Assembly: GCF_004664715.2 (NCBI RefSeq) | Contig: NC_051068.1 | Span: 47,674,953-47,738,952, forward strand | DNA length: 64,000 nucleotides | Direction: 5' to 3' | Origin: Peromyscus leucopus | Lineage: Eukaryota > Chordata > Mammalia > Rodentia > Cricetidae | In this document: positions 33,437-44,857 of the stretch, in pieces | How the letters are laid out: each line of letters starts with the position of its first letter | Position numbering within the stretch: position 1 is the first letter of the stretch | The notes under the pieces: generated by a model | Database searches by the model: none | Told to the model about the DNA's origin: nothing | Seen by the model: only the letters and a program-made list of their open reading frames with translations | Position numbers and translations under genes: made by a program

Positions 33437-33822
33437 TTGGTTTTTGTCAATTTGACACAAACCTGGATGTATCTGGGAAAAAGGAGTTCTAACTGAGTAA
33501 ATGCCTCCATCAGATTGGCCTGTAGGCAAGTTTGTGGGGGTGTTTTCTTGATTGGTGATTAATGTGGGAGAGGCCACCTCAATGCTGGCTGTGCCTTCCC
33601 TGGGCAGATGATATAAGAAAGCAGGCTGAGCCAGCCAGGAGGAGCAAGCCAGTAGCAACCAGCACCCCTTCATGGCCTCTGTCTGAGTTCTTGCCTCTAG
33701 GTTCCTGCCTTGGCTTCCTTCACTGGACTGTGACCCAGGATGCGTAAGCCCAACAAACCCTTTCCTCCCCCAGCTGCTTTTGGTCACAGCATTTTATCAC
33801 AGAGAGAGAAACTTTAGCACAC
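33437..33822 (+). repeat. Family B rodent interspersed repeat
   Basis: Runs from 'ttgtcaatttgacacaaacc' through 'gaaagcaggctgagccagcc' and 'aaaccctttcctcccccagc' to 'cagagagagaaactttagca'. Parallel to 61693-62092. The 158-codon minus open frame over it is not a gene. Confidence 0.75.
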
Positions 33823-34311
33823 GATGTACTTAATTTCGAATCCTGAGTTTTTCACTTCATTTTACCCAAAGGATTTTTTTTCATTTGTTACTACATAGAT
33901 TTGAAAACTACTTCTTTACTAATTAGAATGAACTAAATTTTAAGTTAATACAAATATGTTCAAGTCATATCACAAATATTTATTGAATGATTTGTATGAA
34001 CCTAGCACTGGTTTGGGTGCTGTACACTCTGTAGGAGGGTGGCAGAGGGTACATACACGATTTCTGAAAGAAATCTGTAATATTTAATTTGGGCATTAGA
34101 TTGTTCATAATCAACCAAGGGCAGGGATTATATATATATATTATGTTTACATAAATTTTGTATCAGGTTTAAATCTATTACACATAAAAAGCTTAAAAAA
34201 ATTCACTCTCCAAAGAAGTATACAGCAGTCATGTCTTCAGGACAACAGAAAATTGAGACAAAAAAGGTTCTGTTGAATAGAATAGCTTCCTTCCTTTTAG
34301 TGTGGCCTGGA
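33823..34311. other. Intron sequence, AT-rich
   Basis: A short (AT)n run at about 34131-34141. No gene seen. Confidence 0.4.
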
Positions 34312-34530
34312 TGTGTGTGCCAGGCACAATCGTGCATGTTGTCATGCTTACATTTTTTTCATTCATTGTGTTTGTGTGACAGCTCACAGGTGGAGGGCAG
34401 GGGGCAATTTACCGGAATCAGTTCTCTTCATCCCCCACATACAAGTCCCCGGGATTGTGTTTGGGTCATCAGGCTTGGTGGCAAGTGCCTTTACTTGCCG
34501 AACTGTCTTGCTGGCCCATACATGCTTTCT
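34312..34530 (-). mobile_element. B3-like SINE
   Basis: 'gtggagggcagggggcaatt', 'tcaggcttggtggcaagtgc' and 'cttgccgaactgtcttgctg' follow the order of a minus B3. Confidence 0.7.
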
Positions 34531-35288
34531 GCCACAGGGGATGCCTGTCAATTCTGAGATCCCAGGGCCACGGAGGCTCTAGTTCAGTAATTAAGACATT
34601 TCTTTGTAAGGTTTAGGATTCTCTGTGGATTCTCCAGTTGGAGAAAAGCCCAAGGGTATTCTATTCCTTATGGTTATTAAAATCTTATTAAAGGTAATTA
34701 CTGAAGTTTCTAGATTTTCATTGATTGGTCCAGTTGGTTCTCTCTTCCGTTCATTTGGAATGGTATAGATAGCTTGTGGCACTGTGATAATTTTGACTAC
34801 TGGTCTGACATACTCCCAAAAGATAATTAGATTTGCAAAAGATGCCAAAAAAGACAATTTAATGCCCTACGGTACAGGTAAGGCTCAATTTCAAGTAGGA
34901 TTTGTTTCATGTTTCCTTCTTTTTTACGTCACTGACACCGGGCATGGTGTTCTTCAAGGCACAACGGATCAGGACTGGTGCTCTACTGATCTGTGAGGCG
35001 GACATCAACAGAGGGATTACAGTCCCGGAAAACTGCTCTGTGTATGTGTGTCCTCTGGAGTCTTTTCCTTTTCTTTTTCTGGCCATTTTCATTTTCTTGT
35101 TTCATATGCTACTTACATTTCTTTCCAAATTTTCTTTTTAATCTTTTCTCTGACCTTGACATCAGCATGATAGCTCCAGCTAGGCATTACTGACAGCCTT
35201 TGATCTTATAATGGAGCTGAAAGAGCAGGGCTCTAATACTGGAATAGCAAACTGTCAACTTGAAAGCTGTTCTATTTTGATAATAGCG
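34531..35288. other. Intron sequence, unassigned
   Basis: A minus open frame of 88 codons at 34591-34857 has no internal stop. I recognise no family and see no exon signals for it, so I do not call it a gene. Confidence 0.4.
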
Positions 35289-35465
35289 GTAGATATTTAT
35301 TGAGCAATTTATAGCCCAGAACTTTGCTAAGTACTTTATAGGTAAGACCTTATAGGTTTCGTTTAACAAGGCCATAAGGGTAGTAGTACTTCTGCACTCA
35401 CTTTATAAATATGGAAATGGTGGTATTAGAAAATTTAAAAATTGACCCAAAGTTTTATAAAACAA
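35289..35465 (+). mobile_element. MIR-type SINE remnant
   Basis: 'gatatttattgagcaattta', 'tgctaagtactttataggta' and 'actttataaatatggaaatg' match the order of a MIRb-like element. Confidence 0.6.
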
Positions 35466-35907
35466 ACAAACAATCAACTCCCCCCAAAACAGAGACAAAA
35501 ATGCAGAGCACATATTCTGAACTACTCTGACACAATGACTTGCTATGCAAAGAACTTTGACCATAGCCTAGCAAATCATCCATTTGTTGGCCCATCCATC
35601 TGTCCGTCCGTCTGTCCGTGTGTCCATCCATCCTAGCTATTTCAATCAACAAGGTAGCAAGGACATAAGAAGGTATAAAGTACATTAAGACTGAATGGTT
35701 ACTGTCTCCAGACCACTTCCGTGAGAGGAGGGACAAGCAGGCAAGGAGCTCCCCACAGTGTGGTTAACGTTCTGACAGGAAAGTAGTGGGTATACCGGAG
35801 CATAGAATGGGGTGAAGAAAGTCTGTCAGGGCCAGGTTGGCAGGGCAGCACATTCTGGAAAGTCTGATCCTGTGTTCTTCATCTATTTTGTAGCAAGTGG
35901 TGTATTG
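35466..35907. other. Intron sequence, unassigned
   Basis: A short TCCG/TCCA-rich patch lies at 35593-35632. No gene seen. Confidence 0.4.
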
Positions 35908-35971
35908 GATTGGGGCTATAGTTCAGTTGGCAGGGTGATTGCTTAGCATGAATGAACTCCTGTTCAGTTCC
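35908..35971 (+). mobile_element. ID SINE
   Basis: 'ggggctatagttcagttggc' to 'gttcagttcctagtaac' is an ID core. Its A-rich tail has become the adjoining CA array. Confidence 0.8.
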
Positions 35972-35985
35972 TAGTAACACACACA

Positions 35986-36048
<63 letters not shown>

Positions 36049-36049
36049 A
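35972..36049 (+). repeat. (CA)n microsatellite
   Basis: About 38 CA copies with one CC interruption at 35990. Confidence 0.97.
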
Positions 36050-36812
36050 GTCTAGAAAAAAAAAAGAGATTTGAATAAGGTCTTCTTAGTCTTTTCCTCC
36101 ATGGTTGGCATACAGTAGCTATTTAATTAAAACATGTTAAATAAATGAATGATAATTCTAATGTCCCATTATAATAGATCTTCTAAAAAAAAAAAACCAA
36201 CTGTTTCTAGTTCTACTTAACATTCTTACACACTATTCATTTAAGACAGAAATAAATGTCCCCCTTGACTTACAAAATCCTATCCCTGCTTCTCTTAAGC
36301 CAGACCTAAAAATGCTCTATTTCAGAAACATTGCTACACCTACTGTATATTCTTAGAACAAGGCTTCCTGGGGTACTTTTGAAATCAGGTAGCTGTGTAG
36401 AAATTCTGGAACAGTGGGGTGGTGGCTTTTCCCTCTTGCTCTCCACAGCTGACTTGTGGGATTCCATGCCCTGCTCACTTTCTGTACTTCTTCCATTCCC
36501 TCTCCAGGATGGCTCTCAATGTTTCCTTCTCCTCAAACTCTCTTCTGCTATCCAAAATGTGCTGCCTTTGGGGAACTCAATCTGCACTATTTATAAGCAA
36601 CCCCTGAGAACACTATGAGCATCCTTAGGACTTGGTAGTCTTAACAGAAGTGTTATGAGTTCACGACTAGCCTGAGCTACATAAAAATATGTGCTGCCTT
36701 CTCTTTCTCCCACACCCTTCCACCAAAAGGAAAAGAAAAGTCATGATCAACTTCTCCTGCATGTGTTTAATGTATAGACAAATGATTAGACATAAAAATC
36801 ATTGCTTATCAC
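36050..36812. other. Intron sequence, unassigned
   Basis: An A tract at 36185-36196 and no other notable feature. Confidence 0.4.
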
Positions 36813-37090
36813 AGCTGGGGAGATTGCTCAGTTTGTAAAAGAGCAATCATGAGAACCTGGATCCCAGAATCTTTATCAAAAAAAAAAAAAACCAAAGAAG
36901 GCATGATGGTGCCTGCTTGTCATCCCAGTGCTGGAAGGATGGAAACGTAGATTCCCTGGTGTTTGCTGGCTAGCAATCCTTGCACTGGCCAGCCAGCCTA
37001 ACCTACTTGACAAGTTCCAAGTAAGTGAAAGATGCTGGGAAAAAAAAAGATGGACGCCAGCTGAGGGATGACATCCAAAGTTGTCTCCTG

Positions 37091-37092
<2 letters not shown>
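36813..37092 (+). mobile_element. RSINE/B4-type SINE
   Basis: 'cagctggggagattgctcag' opens the tRNA-like part. 'ggcatgatggtgcctgcttg' and 'actggccagccagcctaacc' follow. A GT array sits at its 3' end. Confidence 0.75.

Positions 37093-37093
<1 letters not shown>

Positions 37094-37131
<38 letters not shown>
37094..37131 (+). repeat. (GT)n microsatellite
   Basis: About 19 GT copies. Confidence 0.97.
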
Positions 37132-37134
<3 letters not shown>

Positions 37135-38144
37135 ACGAAGACACGTATAGATGTACAGACATATATGCGCATGCATACATGTGCATGCAACTTTCTTCAA
37201 TGGGAGTTTTCTAATTGGACAAAATATGACACTAAACACGGTAGTTAACAACTGAATGGAATCTATTTCCATTAGCTTGGCACACTCTTAAACACATGCA
37301 CAAGGAAGGACAAGCCTGTGTAGCTGAGAAGGAAAATTGTTGAGGTTTCCTGAAGCAGGAAGACTTTAATCCATACGACTTAGGGTACAGTTTGATTACA
37401 TGTGCTCATAACTGTCCTCACAACACATTCTGCTGCTTTCTACCCTACAGGATTCCAAAACACACTGACTTGCTACTTGTTCTGGACAAAGAATTGCAAT
37501 CCCATTCCATGATTCTTATTACAGGCTCAGGAAGCTGTGGGAACTCAAAACACAGGAGACAAATAGAGGCATGAATTAATTATTTAGGAGCCTCTGCACT
37601 GGGGATTGTCATAATTACAGTCGATGCTTTCCAGCAAGGACATATCAGTGTGCTTTGGGGATGACACTGGCTGCTTCTCCAGCTCTTCCAGGGCTCTGGC
37701 TTTCAGGGCCAATCTAGGGTAAATGAAAAGTGGTTTCCTCTGAATAGAAATCCACATTGTACAGAGGGTAAGGTATCTTCCTCTCTAACCCAGTGTGGGA
37801 CATAGCAAATTTAACAATTAACCTCAAGGGCTGTTAAAGACTACTAGATTTACCTAAAAGCAAGAAGAATAACTAGCCTCAACAGGCCCGGGGTTAATAC
37901 GATGGATGGGTGAGTCCAAACAGATGCTACATTACAAGTAAATTCCCAGTGACACGAAGTTAATGGCATCTGATTTATTTCCGAAGAGAAGACAAGCTAG
38001 GGCAGGTATGCAAACTTATGCAAACCATACAGCTGTGTAATTCCTGAGCCGCCCTTAATTATTTCATATATTTCTAAATGGTCATCAGGCAAAAAAGGTT
38101 CACACCAGTTCTAAGTGCATTAGTTCCTTCAATGCTTCACATTA
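37132..38144. other. Intron sequence, unassigned
   Basis: About 1 kb with no recognised gene or repeat. Confidence 0.4.
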
Positions 38145-38235
38145 TTTTTTTTTTCTGGTCCTGGAGACTGAACCAGAGTTGTGTACACACTGAGCAAATA
38201 CTCTAAGACTGAGCCACACCTTTAGTCCTTTATAT
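38145..38235 (-). mobile_element. ID-like SINE
   Basis: 'actgaaccagagttgtgtac' and 'actgagccacacctttagtc' fit a minus ID core, preceded by a T tract. Confidence 0.6.
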
Positions 38236-38247
38236 CTGTTTTTTTTT

Positions 38248-38480
38248 TTAAGATTTATTTATTTTTATCTGATGTGTATAAGTGTTTCACCTGCATGTAT
38301 GTATGAATGTATATGCATCCCCTGCATTTCTGGTGCCTACAGAGGCCAAAAGAGAGCATCTGACTCCTTGGAAATGGAGTCCCAGACAGTTCTGAGCCCC
38401 TGTACAGGTGCTAGGGCCCAAACCTGGGTCCTCTGCAAGAGCCACCAGGGCTCTTGAGAGCTGAGCCATCTTTTCAGCCT
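38248..38480 (-). mobile_element. B3 SINE
   Basis: 'tttcacctgcatgtatgtat', 'ggtgcctacagaggccaaaa' and 'gagctgagccatcttttcag' make a full minus copy. Confidence 0.9.
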
Positions 38481-38489
38481 CTGTCCTTT

Positions 38490-38742
38490 GTCACTTTTCC
38501 CCCCTTGAGCCAGTGTTTCTCTGGATATCCCTGACTGTCCTGGAATCATAGATCCACCTGCCTCTGTCTCCCAAGTGCTGGGATCAAAAGTGTGTGCTAC
38601 CGCCACCCAGCTTGCCCTTTGTGTCTGGAGATAGAGTCTTGCTAAAATTTTTTTTTTGGCCAATCTCAAACTTGCAATTTGAGTTTTCAACACCATCCCA
38701 TGTTCTGGGGTTGTAGGTAATTGCCACCACACCTGCCTGTAT
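38490..38742 (-). mobile_element. B1 SINE followed by a second B1/B4-like fragment
   Basis: 'ccaagtgctgggatcaaaag' (38570) and 'ctaccgccacccagc' mark the first. 'gatagagtcttgct' to 'gccaccacacctgcctg' marks a more diverged second copy. Confidence 0.75.
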
Positions 38743-38759
38743 TGGATGGGTTTTTAATA

Positions 38760-39195
38760 ATATGCCTTACCGAGATGTAATTCATTTATCACACAATTAA
38801 CCTAGTTTAAGTATACAGTCCAATACAGTGCAACATCCATCACCAGAAACCATTCCCATGGTCTAAAATTTGTCATCTCCCAATGGCAGCCTGTACTCTT
38901 TAGCAGTCATTTCCCATTTCTCCCCAACTTATCTTCCACAACTGGTGTGATTTCTGTATCTATAGATTCTCTGGTTTGTGATATTTAATCAGAATGTCAT
39001 AATGTGTGCTCTTCTTTAACTTAGCGTATGGAATTTGTTCAAGGTTTAACGGTGCTGAAGCATGCTGAATAATACCCACTGTTCTGTTCCTACATTTTAC
39101 TTACCTACTAGCCTCTCAATGGATGCTAGGGTTGTTTCCAGGGTTTTTTGTTTTTGCCTGTTATGTATACTGCTGGGATGAGGATTTGGGTGCTG

Positions 39196-39231
<36 letters not shown>

Positions 39232-39905
39232 GTTTTTCGAGACAGGGTTTCTCTGTGTAGCTTTGCGCCTTTCCTGGAACTCACTTGGTAGACCAGGCTG
39301 GCCTTGAACTCACAGAGATCCGCCTGGCTCTGCCTCCCGAGTGCTGGGATTAAAGGCGTGCGCCACCACCGCCCGGCTGGGTGCTGGTTCTTTAGTGGAT
39401 GTAAACTTTCAGTTATCCAGAATATATATCTAAGAGTGGAATTGTATTATTTGGCAACTTTAGGTGTAACTTTTTGAGGAATTAACAGTTTTCCACTACA
39501 TCATTTTACATCCCATTGGCAATACATGACAGTTCTAACTTTTCCTCCTCCTCCCCTTCCTTCTCATGCTCCTTGCGGTGCTAGGAATCAAAGCCAGGAT
39601 CTCATGCAAACCAGGCAAGTACCTTACCACTGAGTTGTGTTCCCAGCCCCAACTCTTCTACATTGTCTCCTCCATCCCCAAGTTCTTTATTTTAACATGG
39701 ACTGGGCTGATCTGTCAGCATGGATCATTTCATTTATAACTATTGTGGTTGGTGTGAAGTGATATCTCATTATGGTTTTGATGTTTGTTTCCCAACAAGT
39801 AAATATAATCAAGCACCTTCCTTATGCACACATCTGTTTTGGAAAAATGTCTATTCAAACCTTTGCCCACTTTAAAATGGGCTGTTTTTCTTTTTGTTAT
39901 TGAAT
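38760..39905 (-). mobile_element. Ancient L1M 3' region, minus strand
   Basis: 'gagatgtaattcatttatca', 'ccatcaccagaaaccattcc', 'tatctaagagtggaattgta' and 'tgtgaagtgatatctcatta' occur in the order of the reverse complement of a mammalian L1M 3' region. A B1 (39203-39377) and a minus ID/B4-like SINE (about 39550-39655) are inserted in it. Confidence 0.85.
39203..39377 (-). mobile_element. Young full-length B1 SINE
   Basis: A pure T run of about 28-31 bases (its poly-A) precedes a near-consensus B1 ending 'cgccaccaccgcccggc'. Target duplications tgggtgctggttcttt (39187-39202 and 39378-39393) are perfect. Long tail, exact duplication and good match to consensus indicate a recent insertion. Confidence 0.97.
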
Positions 39906-39920
39906 TCTTCATCTTTGGCC

Positions 39921-39923
<3 letters not shown>

Positions 39924-39966
<43 letters not shown>
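39924..39966 (+). repeat. (GT)n microsatellite
   Basis: About 21 GT copies. Confidence 0.97.
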
Positions 39967-39968
<2 letters not shown>

Positions 39969-40399
39969 TGGTTATAGGAAGAAAGACTGACCTCTCAGTC
40001 GGTCTTCCCTGAAATAAAGCTTCCATAACACAAAGTTGAGAGCGATGAGGAGGGTGGTGGCCTGTTTCTACTTCGAACAGACTGAACCTGTGAGCTGGAT
40101 TCTAGGTTGAGAGGGAACTCTGTGTATTACCCAGAGCACAGCACCATCCAGCCAGAGTGGATCACCACCGTACCTAGCTGGAGGAGGCTGGGGGGAGGGG
40201 TGAACTATGCTCATATACCTTGTCATTCTTACTTCAGTGTTACAGGTGATTTTGCATAAACACTTCTTCGTTTGCTGTGTTCCCTCAAGATAATACCCAG
40301 AGATAATTTTCACCAGTGATTGTTTTGTAAGTGGTGTGTTCACAGGTGTAATTGTAGAAGTTGAGTCTTATTTGGATGATTTGCTCATGCCTGTGTGAT
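39967..40399. other. Intron sequence, unassigned
   Basis: Nothing recognisable. Confidence 0.4.
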
Positions 40400-40705
40400 A
40401 TATGTGCACATGGGTGGGTGTGTGTCCATACTTGTGCATGTGTGTGGAAGTCAGAAGACAATGTTTGGTGCCTCCTTCTATGGCTCCACATTTTTGAGAC
40501 AGGGTCTCTCATTGAACCAGTTGCTTGCCCATTGGCTGGAATGGCTAGATGGAAAAGACTCCAGGATTCCCCTGTCGCTGCCTCCCAGCTCTGGGGTTAC
40601 AGGCATATTCTGCTGTGCCTTTTTACATAGGTGCTGAAGATTTGAACTTGGGTCCTCATGCTCGAATGTCCTAAACTCTTCCAGCCATCTTTTCAGCCCC
40701 AACCC
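40400..40705 (-). mobile_element. RSINE-type SINE
   Basis: 'gtcagaagacaatgtttggt', 'gagacagggtctctcattga' and 'ccagccatcttttcagcccc' are in minus RSINE order, with B1-like and B2-like halves both visible. Confidence 0.8.
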
Positions 40706-41044
40706 CTATTTGGATAATTTGAAATGAAGACTCTGTAGATTTGGCAGCAAAAGTTACACTGACTTTGTTGGGTAAAATTGGCCATAACTTACAAAGGATA
40801 ATTTTTATTTTAAAATTAGCAAATGTAAACAGTAGGTTAAGAAAACCAATGGGAGTTGAAGACTGGTTGAATTTCTACTTGATACACAGTAAAATTCTAA
40901 ATGTCCGTGCATTTGCCTTAACTAACCATTTTTAATTTATTGCAGTTAAATTGCTTAGAGAGATTTGAAAAATGAGGTTACATATCTCATACAAAAGTTT
41001 GTTAGTCTAAGTGATCCATATACAAAGTCATCATAGCTATTAAA
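40706..41044. other. Intron sequence, unassigned
   Basis: AT-rich with no recognised element. Confidence 0.4.
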
Positions 41045-41058
41045 AAATCATGAAAATG

Positions 41059-41222
41059 GCCGGGTGGTGGTGGTGGCGCACACCTTTAATCCCAGCACTC
41101 CGAAGACAGAGTCAGGCTGATTTCTATGAGTTCGAGGCCTGCCTGGTCTACAGAGAGAGTTCCAGGACAGTCAAAGCTACATGGAGAAACTCTGTCTTGA
41201 AAAACCCAAATTTTTTTTTTTT
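41059..41222 (+). mobile_element. B1 SINE with target duplication
   Basis: 'gccgggtggtggtggtggcg' start, T-rich rather than A-rich 3' end, flanked by aaatcatgaaaatg at 41045-41058 and 41223-41236. Confidence 0.93.
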
Positions 41223-41236
41223 AAATCATGAAAATG

Positions 41237-42129
41237 ACGGCTACATTAAGAAAGAAGCGCAGGAATGAACCAGATGTGAAAATCAAGTGGTTAAGCTTTT
41301 ACTGCTTTTCTGCACACATCATTTTAAAAGTTCTTTAGCAAAAATAACTACTGCTGCTATAAAATCCTTTGCAAAGCAAACATCCCAGTTTCCCTGATAC
41401 ATTTATTTGGACTTTAGGAGCTAATATTTAGATTTAACGATTCCTCAACTTCTGTATTGGAGCATGGGCTGGAGTAATCTGTAGACTGACAACCAGTTGA
41501 ATGTCTTTCCAACTGAAACAAGTCTGGACTGACACATATCTAAAACCCTCTCCACCTGTTCTCCCCTGCTCCCCATGGATGCTATGGCACACGTTACTCC
41601 ACGGGTTGAAGATTTTGATTACTTGCGACAATCACGTAAGCATCCCTGAGAAAATACACTGTGCTTAATAATCAAGAGGAAATACTAAAACACATTCTTT
41701 GCTAGATATGCCTGATCTGCTGGCAGCTGACTGGTGTGCCCTTGCCTGAAATAACTTATTGGCAAAAAAAAGTGGAAGAGCAGAGAACTAGACAAATATT
41801 ACCACTAAGGAAGCCAAGCACATCCTAAGATATTTCCCTGGATATTAATAAACCACACAAAGATGAATAATGAAAACAATGTAAAATACTTTTCTTCTGG
41901 CTGGAAAAGTTCCAGTAATAAAGTTTGGCTTCGGTAGAGTTTTAAACGTCTTAGTTTTTCCAACATAGTAGATGCCAAGAGGACCCACTCAGTTCTTACG
42001 GCTGTAAAGTGGTTAAATAATAAGCAGAGAAATTGCATTAAAGCTCAGTTCTATTTCCCCCGCGAAGACAGAAATTCTGTTATGAAAGCTTCTTTGGATT
42101 GGACGTTAAGTATTTTGGAAGATGCTTAC
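41237..42129. other. Sequence next to the candidate first exon, unassigned
   Basis: About 0.9 kb free of recognisable repeats, which is unusual here. It may be the conserved start of the first Sptssb intron. No gene is seen. Confidence 0.4.
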
Positions 42130-42262
42130 CTCCTGCCTTTGGGTAAGGTTGGATGCTCTGGCTTCTTCCCAGCTGCTGTTAGCTTGCCACTGCTCAGGGA
42201 GCAGGGGAGGCTCCCAGAGTTAGGTGTTCGGGCCCCGCCCTCTGCACTACTGCTAAAACTCC
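42130..42262 (-). other. Sptssb: Candidate non-coding first exon of Sptssb
   Basis: The minus strand carries a consensus donor, CAGGAG followed by GTAAGC (exon end at 42130, GT at 42129-42128). About 100 bases before the donor lies a GC box, gggcggggcc (42231-42240), with an AT-rich element (gtcaattattaatc, 42286-42299) further upstream. A leader exon here would splice to the acceptor at 13809-13810, giving a 29-kb intron and a gene close to the human size. The donor and GC box are seen; the pairing with Sptssb and the 5' end are inferred. Distance and strand fit, but other exons could intervene. Confidence 0.4.
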
Positions 42263-43500
42263 AGTTCTGCCAAACTGATTCCGGTGATTAATAATTGACA
42301 AAAGGAAAACACTCTTACGCAAACTTGTGTCCAACCGCAGGGCTTGCAGCGACTCCTTCCAGAAGAGAATGCGGGGTTGCACCATTCCCCTCCCCCTTCA
42401 CTCTAAGGTCCCAACTTCCTATGCGCTGACACTCAGTCTTGGGGGATTGGGCTGTCCTCCGAGGAATGCAGCCCAGTGACTTCTACATTTTTAAATTTCG
42501 CTTTTCTGTATCTCGTTCGCACTTCTCTGGAGATTAGCCCCTCAGGAGGGGGCGCTTTCCCCCGCGTTGCTGGGGGGAGCCGGGGCTCGGAGAGCTACCG
42601 AGGAGACCGAGGTGGCGCTGTCACCTCCGATTGCTGCAGTAAAACCCGGAGCTTAAGCAGAGATGGGGGAGGGGGACAGAGGTGTCTCCCTCCCCCTCGT
42701 TTCGGCGGGGAGCTTCGACTCTACCAAAGGGGCACGTCTTTTGGTAGTGGTGCTGATGAGAGGGTGGGAATGGGGAGGAGGAGGAGGGTGGGAGGAGAGG
42801 GGGAGAAGGAGGAGGAGAAGGCAGCGGCGATGGCAGAAAAACAGTAGGTGCAAAGGTGAGCACTCTGGGGCTTTAACCAGTGCTCAGAGGATGCCTGTCA
42901 ACATTCATCCGTCTGCAGATTGGGATGAACGGCAAAGGGGCCCGGGTGTATGCGGAGCAAGGCTGCAGTCTGAAACTCAGCGTCCGGCCGCGAAGTGAAC
43001 CCCGGGGTCGCGCCCCGGCAGCGGTCCGCCCACCGTTTGTCAAAGAGCAAAGGAATTAAACGAACCACTTTAGCACCGGCAGCTAATTCTGATGCCTTGG
43101 AATCAGTAAAACAATCCTTCCTCCTCCCCCAATACGGTCACCTTCCCCCAGGTGGCAGGAAGGTTATGGTTGAAAAACTGCTCCCACCCTTCCCCGGGGG
43201 AAAGAGGTAGGAGGACCGTGCCTGGGGAACTTGTGTGGGTTCACTCACAAGTGCAGGGGATTATTCATGTGCAGACGACTGCGGCCGGAGGGCAAATTGG
43301 GAAGAGGGGCCGGCAGGCGACGGGGTGCCGCAGAGACGCACAGAGCGGCTCCGGGGCAGACGTGCCCTTCGCGCAGCATCTCCACTGGAAACCCGCAGCC
43401 AGACCGTGATCGATCTCTTTCTTCTCCATCCTAGGCAATTCTTGCATCTGACTCCGTGACTGCTGGCTAAGGGCTCAGAGGGCCTGGATAGCCTCATCCT
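42231..43500 (-). promoter_or_regulatory. CpG-rich promoter-like island, presumed Sptssb promoter
   Basis: This is the only extended CpG-rich, GC-rich segment in the window, with dense CpG at 42555-42720, 42935-43070 and 43270-43420. It is free of SINEs and L1. It lies upstream of the candidate minus-strand first exon. It also holds a plus-strand purine-rich run (42750-42825) and a possible plus-strand donor, CAAAG followed by GTGAGC at 42856, so divergent transcription is possible. The several open frames of 60-123 codons reflect GC richness rather than recognised proteins. Confidence 0.6.
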
Positions 43501-44091
43501 ACATATCCGACCGAGATTTTTTTTTTCCTGTCCAAGATCCAGGGGCGTCCGGGGACGGAAGCCTCTCGATTAATGAATGTTTGGGCTGCATCTGCCATTC
43601 AGCTTCCACTCCAGGAGGGGGAGGCATCCTAGGCTCCACTGGGCTGATGGTGCTGAAGCGCAAATTTGAGCTACTGGCAGCTTTCGGCTCTTTCTCACAA
43701 CACACTTTCAGCAGGATGGGAGCGCCAAAGCTACGCAGAGGGAGCCTTGCGCTATTGGGTGGCGGTGTCTCCATGCAGGAAGCAGGGTGTCCCCGAAAGC
43801 TGAAGGGGGTTGGGGGCTGGGAAAGGAGCCAGTAAAACACATACCCGTGCTTGCTGTTTCTTACAAGCTATCATTCCTTTCAGCTCTTGTGAATAGTACT
43901 TTTATTTCTTAATCACTTTATGTTGGCCACATTTCTTATCTCTTGGCTTCTCCTGACACACCTTGCAGTGTTTGCAGGGCAGACATAACTTACGGCTATA
44001 GAGGGGGGAAGAGAAGTTCCGAGAAATGACTATTTGCAGGATGACCAATGTTCTCACAGTTTCTGGATCTTAATATATTTCCTAGTCCTCT
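43501..44091. other. Upstream flank, unassigned
   Basis: GC content declines to background. No gene or repeat is recognised. Confidence 0.4.
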
Positions 44092-44099
44092 CACTAGAC

Positions 44100-44321
44100 C
44101 AGCAATTCTCAACAGGTGGGTCGCGACCCCCTTTGGTTGCATGACCCTTCCGGAGGGGGGGGGGTCACCGAAGACTATCGGAAAACACAGACACACCCGC
44201 ATTAAAATTCATAATAGCAGGAAAATTACAGTTACGAAGTCAAAACCGTGATAATTTTATGGTTGGGGCTCACAACACGAGGAACTCTAATAAGGAGTCA
44301 CAGCATTAGGAAGAACCACTG
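44100..44321 (+). mobile_element. Non-autonomous hAT (URR1/MER5-like) DNA transposon
   Basis: Terminal inverted repeats cagcaattctcaac and agaaccactg, the 'gtgggtcgcgaccc' block and flanking 8-bp duplications cactagac / ccctagac (44092-44099, 44322-44329, 7 of 8 equal) identify a hAT element of about 220 bp. I believe it is the rodent URR1 family. Confidence 0.85.
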
Positions 44322-44329
44322 CCCTAGAC

Positions 44330-44706
44330 TGCGACACCGCCTCCACGTCACGGTGCGTCTGTGGGAAAGGAGACATAGATCTTCCTGCCGAAAGCTCGTG
44401 AAATGGGTACCATTTGCAACTACTTTACATAGACGTTGGAGGAAACTCGGCTGGCAAAAGTGTCCAGACCACTAAAAACGCTGTTTTACAAAAGGTACAG
44501 CTTCATGTATGTCTGCGGACCTCCCAAGCAGAGAAAATACTGTCTATGTGTGCCACATGAACATAGAGAGCACTGAGTCACCAGAAAAGGTCATCACAAC
44601 TTGAAAGACAGAAACCATTGAAGCTGTATCACTCTTCAAAATACAATGAGGATAAAATTAGCAAAATAAAATTCCCCTAATTGGTACACAATTGAAAATC
44701 TGGATT
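44330..44706. other. Unassigned
   Basis: No gene or repeat recognised. Confidence 0.4.
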
Positions 44707-44857
44707 AAACTGTCTGGAGTGGTGCTACAAACCTCTAATTCCAACATTGGGAGGTGGAAACAGGTCAGTTAGGAGTTCAAGTTCATCTTCAGTACACAAC
44801 AAGATCCAGGCCAGCCTGGGCTAAATGAGACACAGTTTCAAAAAAAAAAAAAAAACC
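44707..44857 (+). mobile_element. Old B1-type SINE
   Basis: 'gtctggagtggtgctacaaa', 'aattccaacattgggaggtg' and 'ggccagcctgggctaaatga' with an A tail. Confidence 0.75.

Noticed and set aside
34591..34857. Minus-strand 88-codon open frame with a hydrophobic start
   Set aside because: It looks protein-like in composition, but I recognise no family, and there is no Kozak, poly-A or exon evidence.
42476..43460. Several open frames of 60-123 codons in the CpG island
   Set aside because: GC-rich DNA is poor in stop codons. No conserved protein motif was seen. The best Kozak ATG on the plus strand (42830) stops after five codons.
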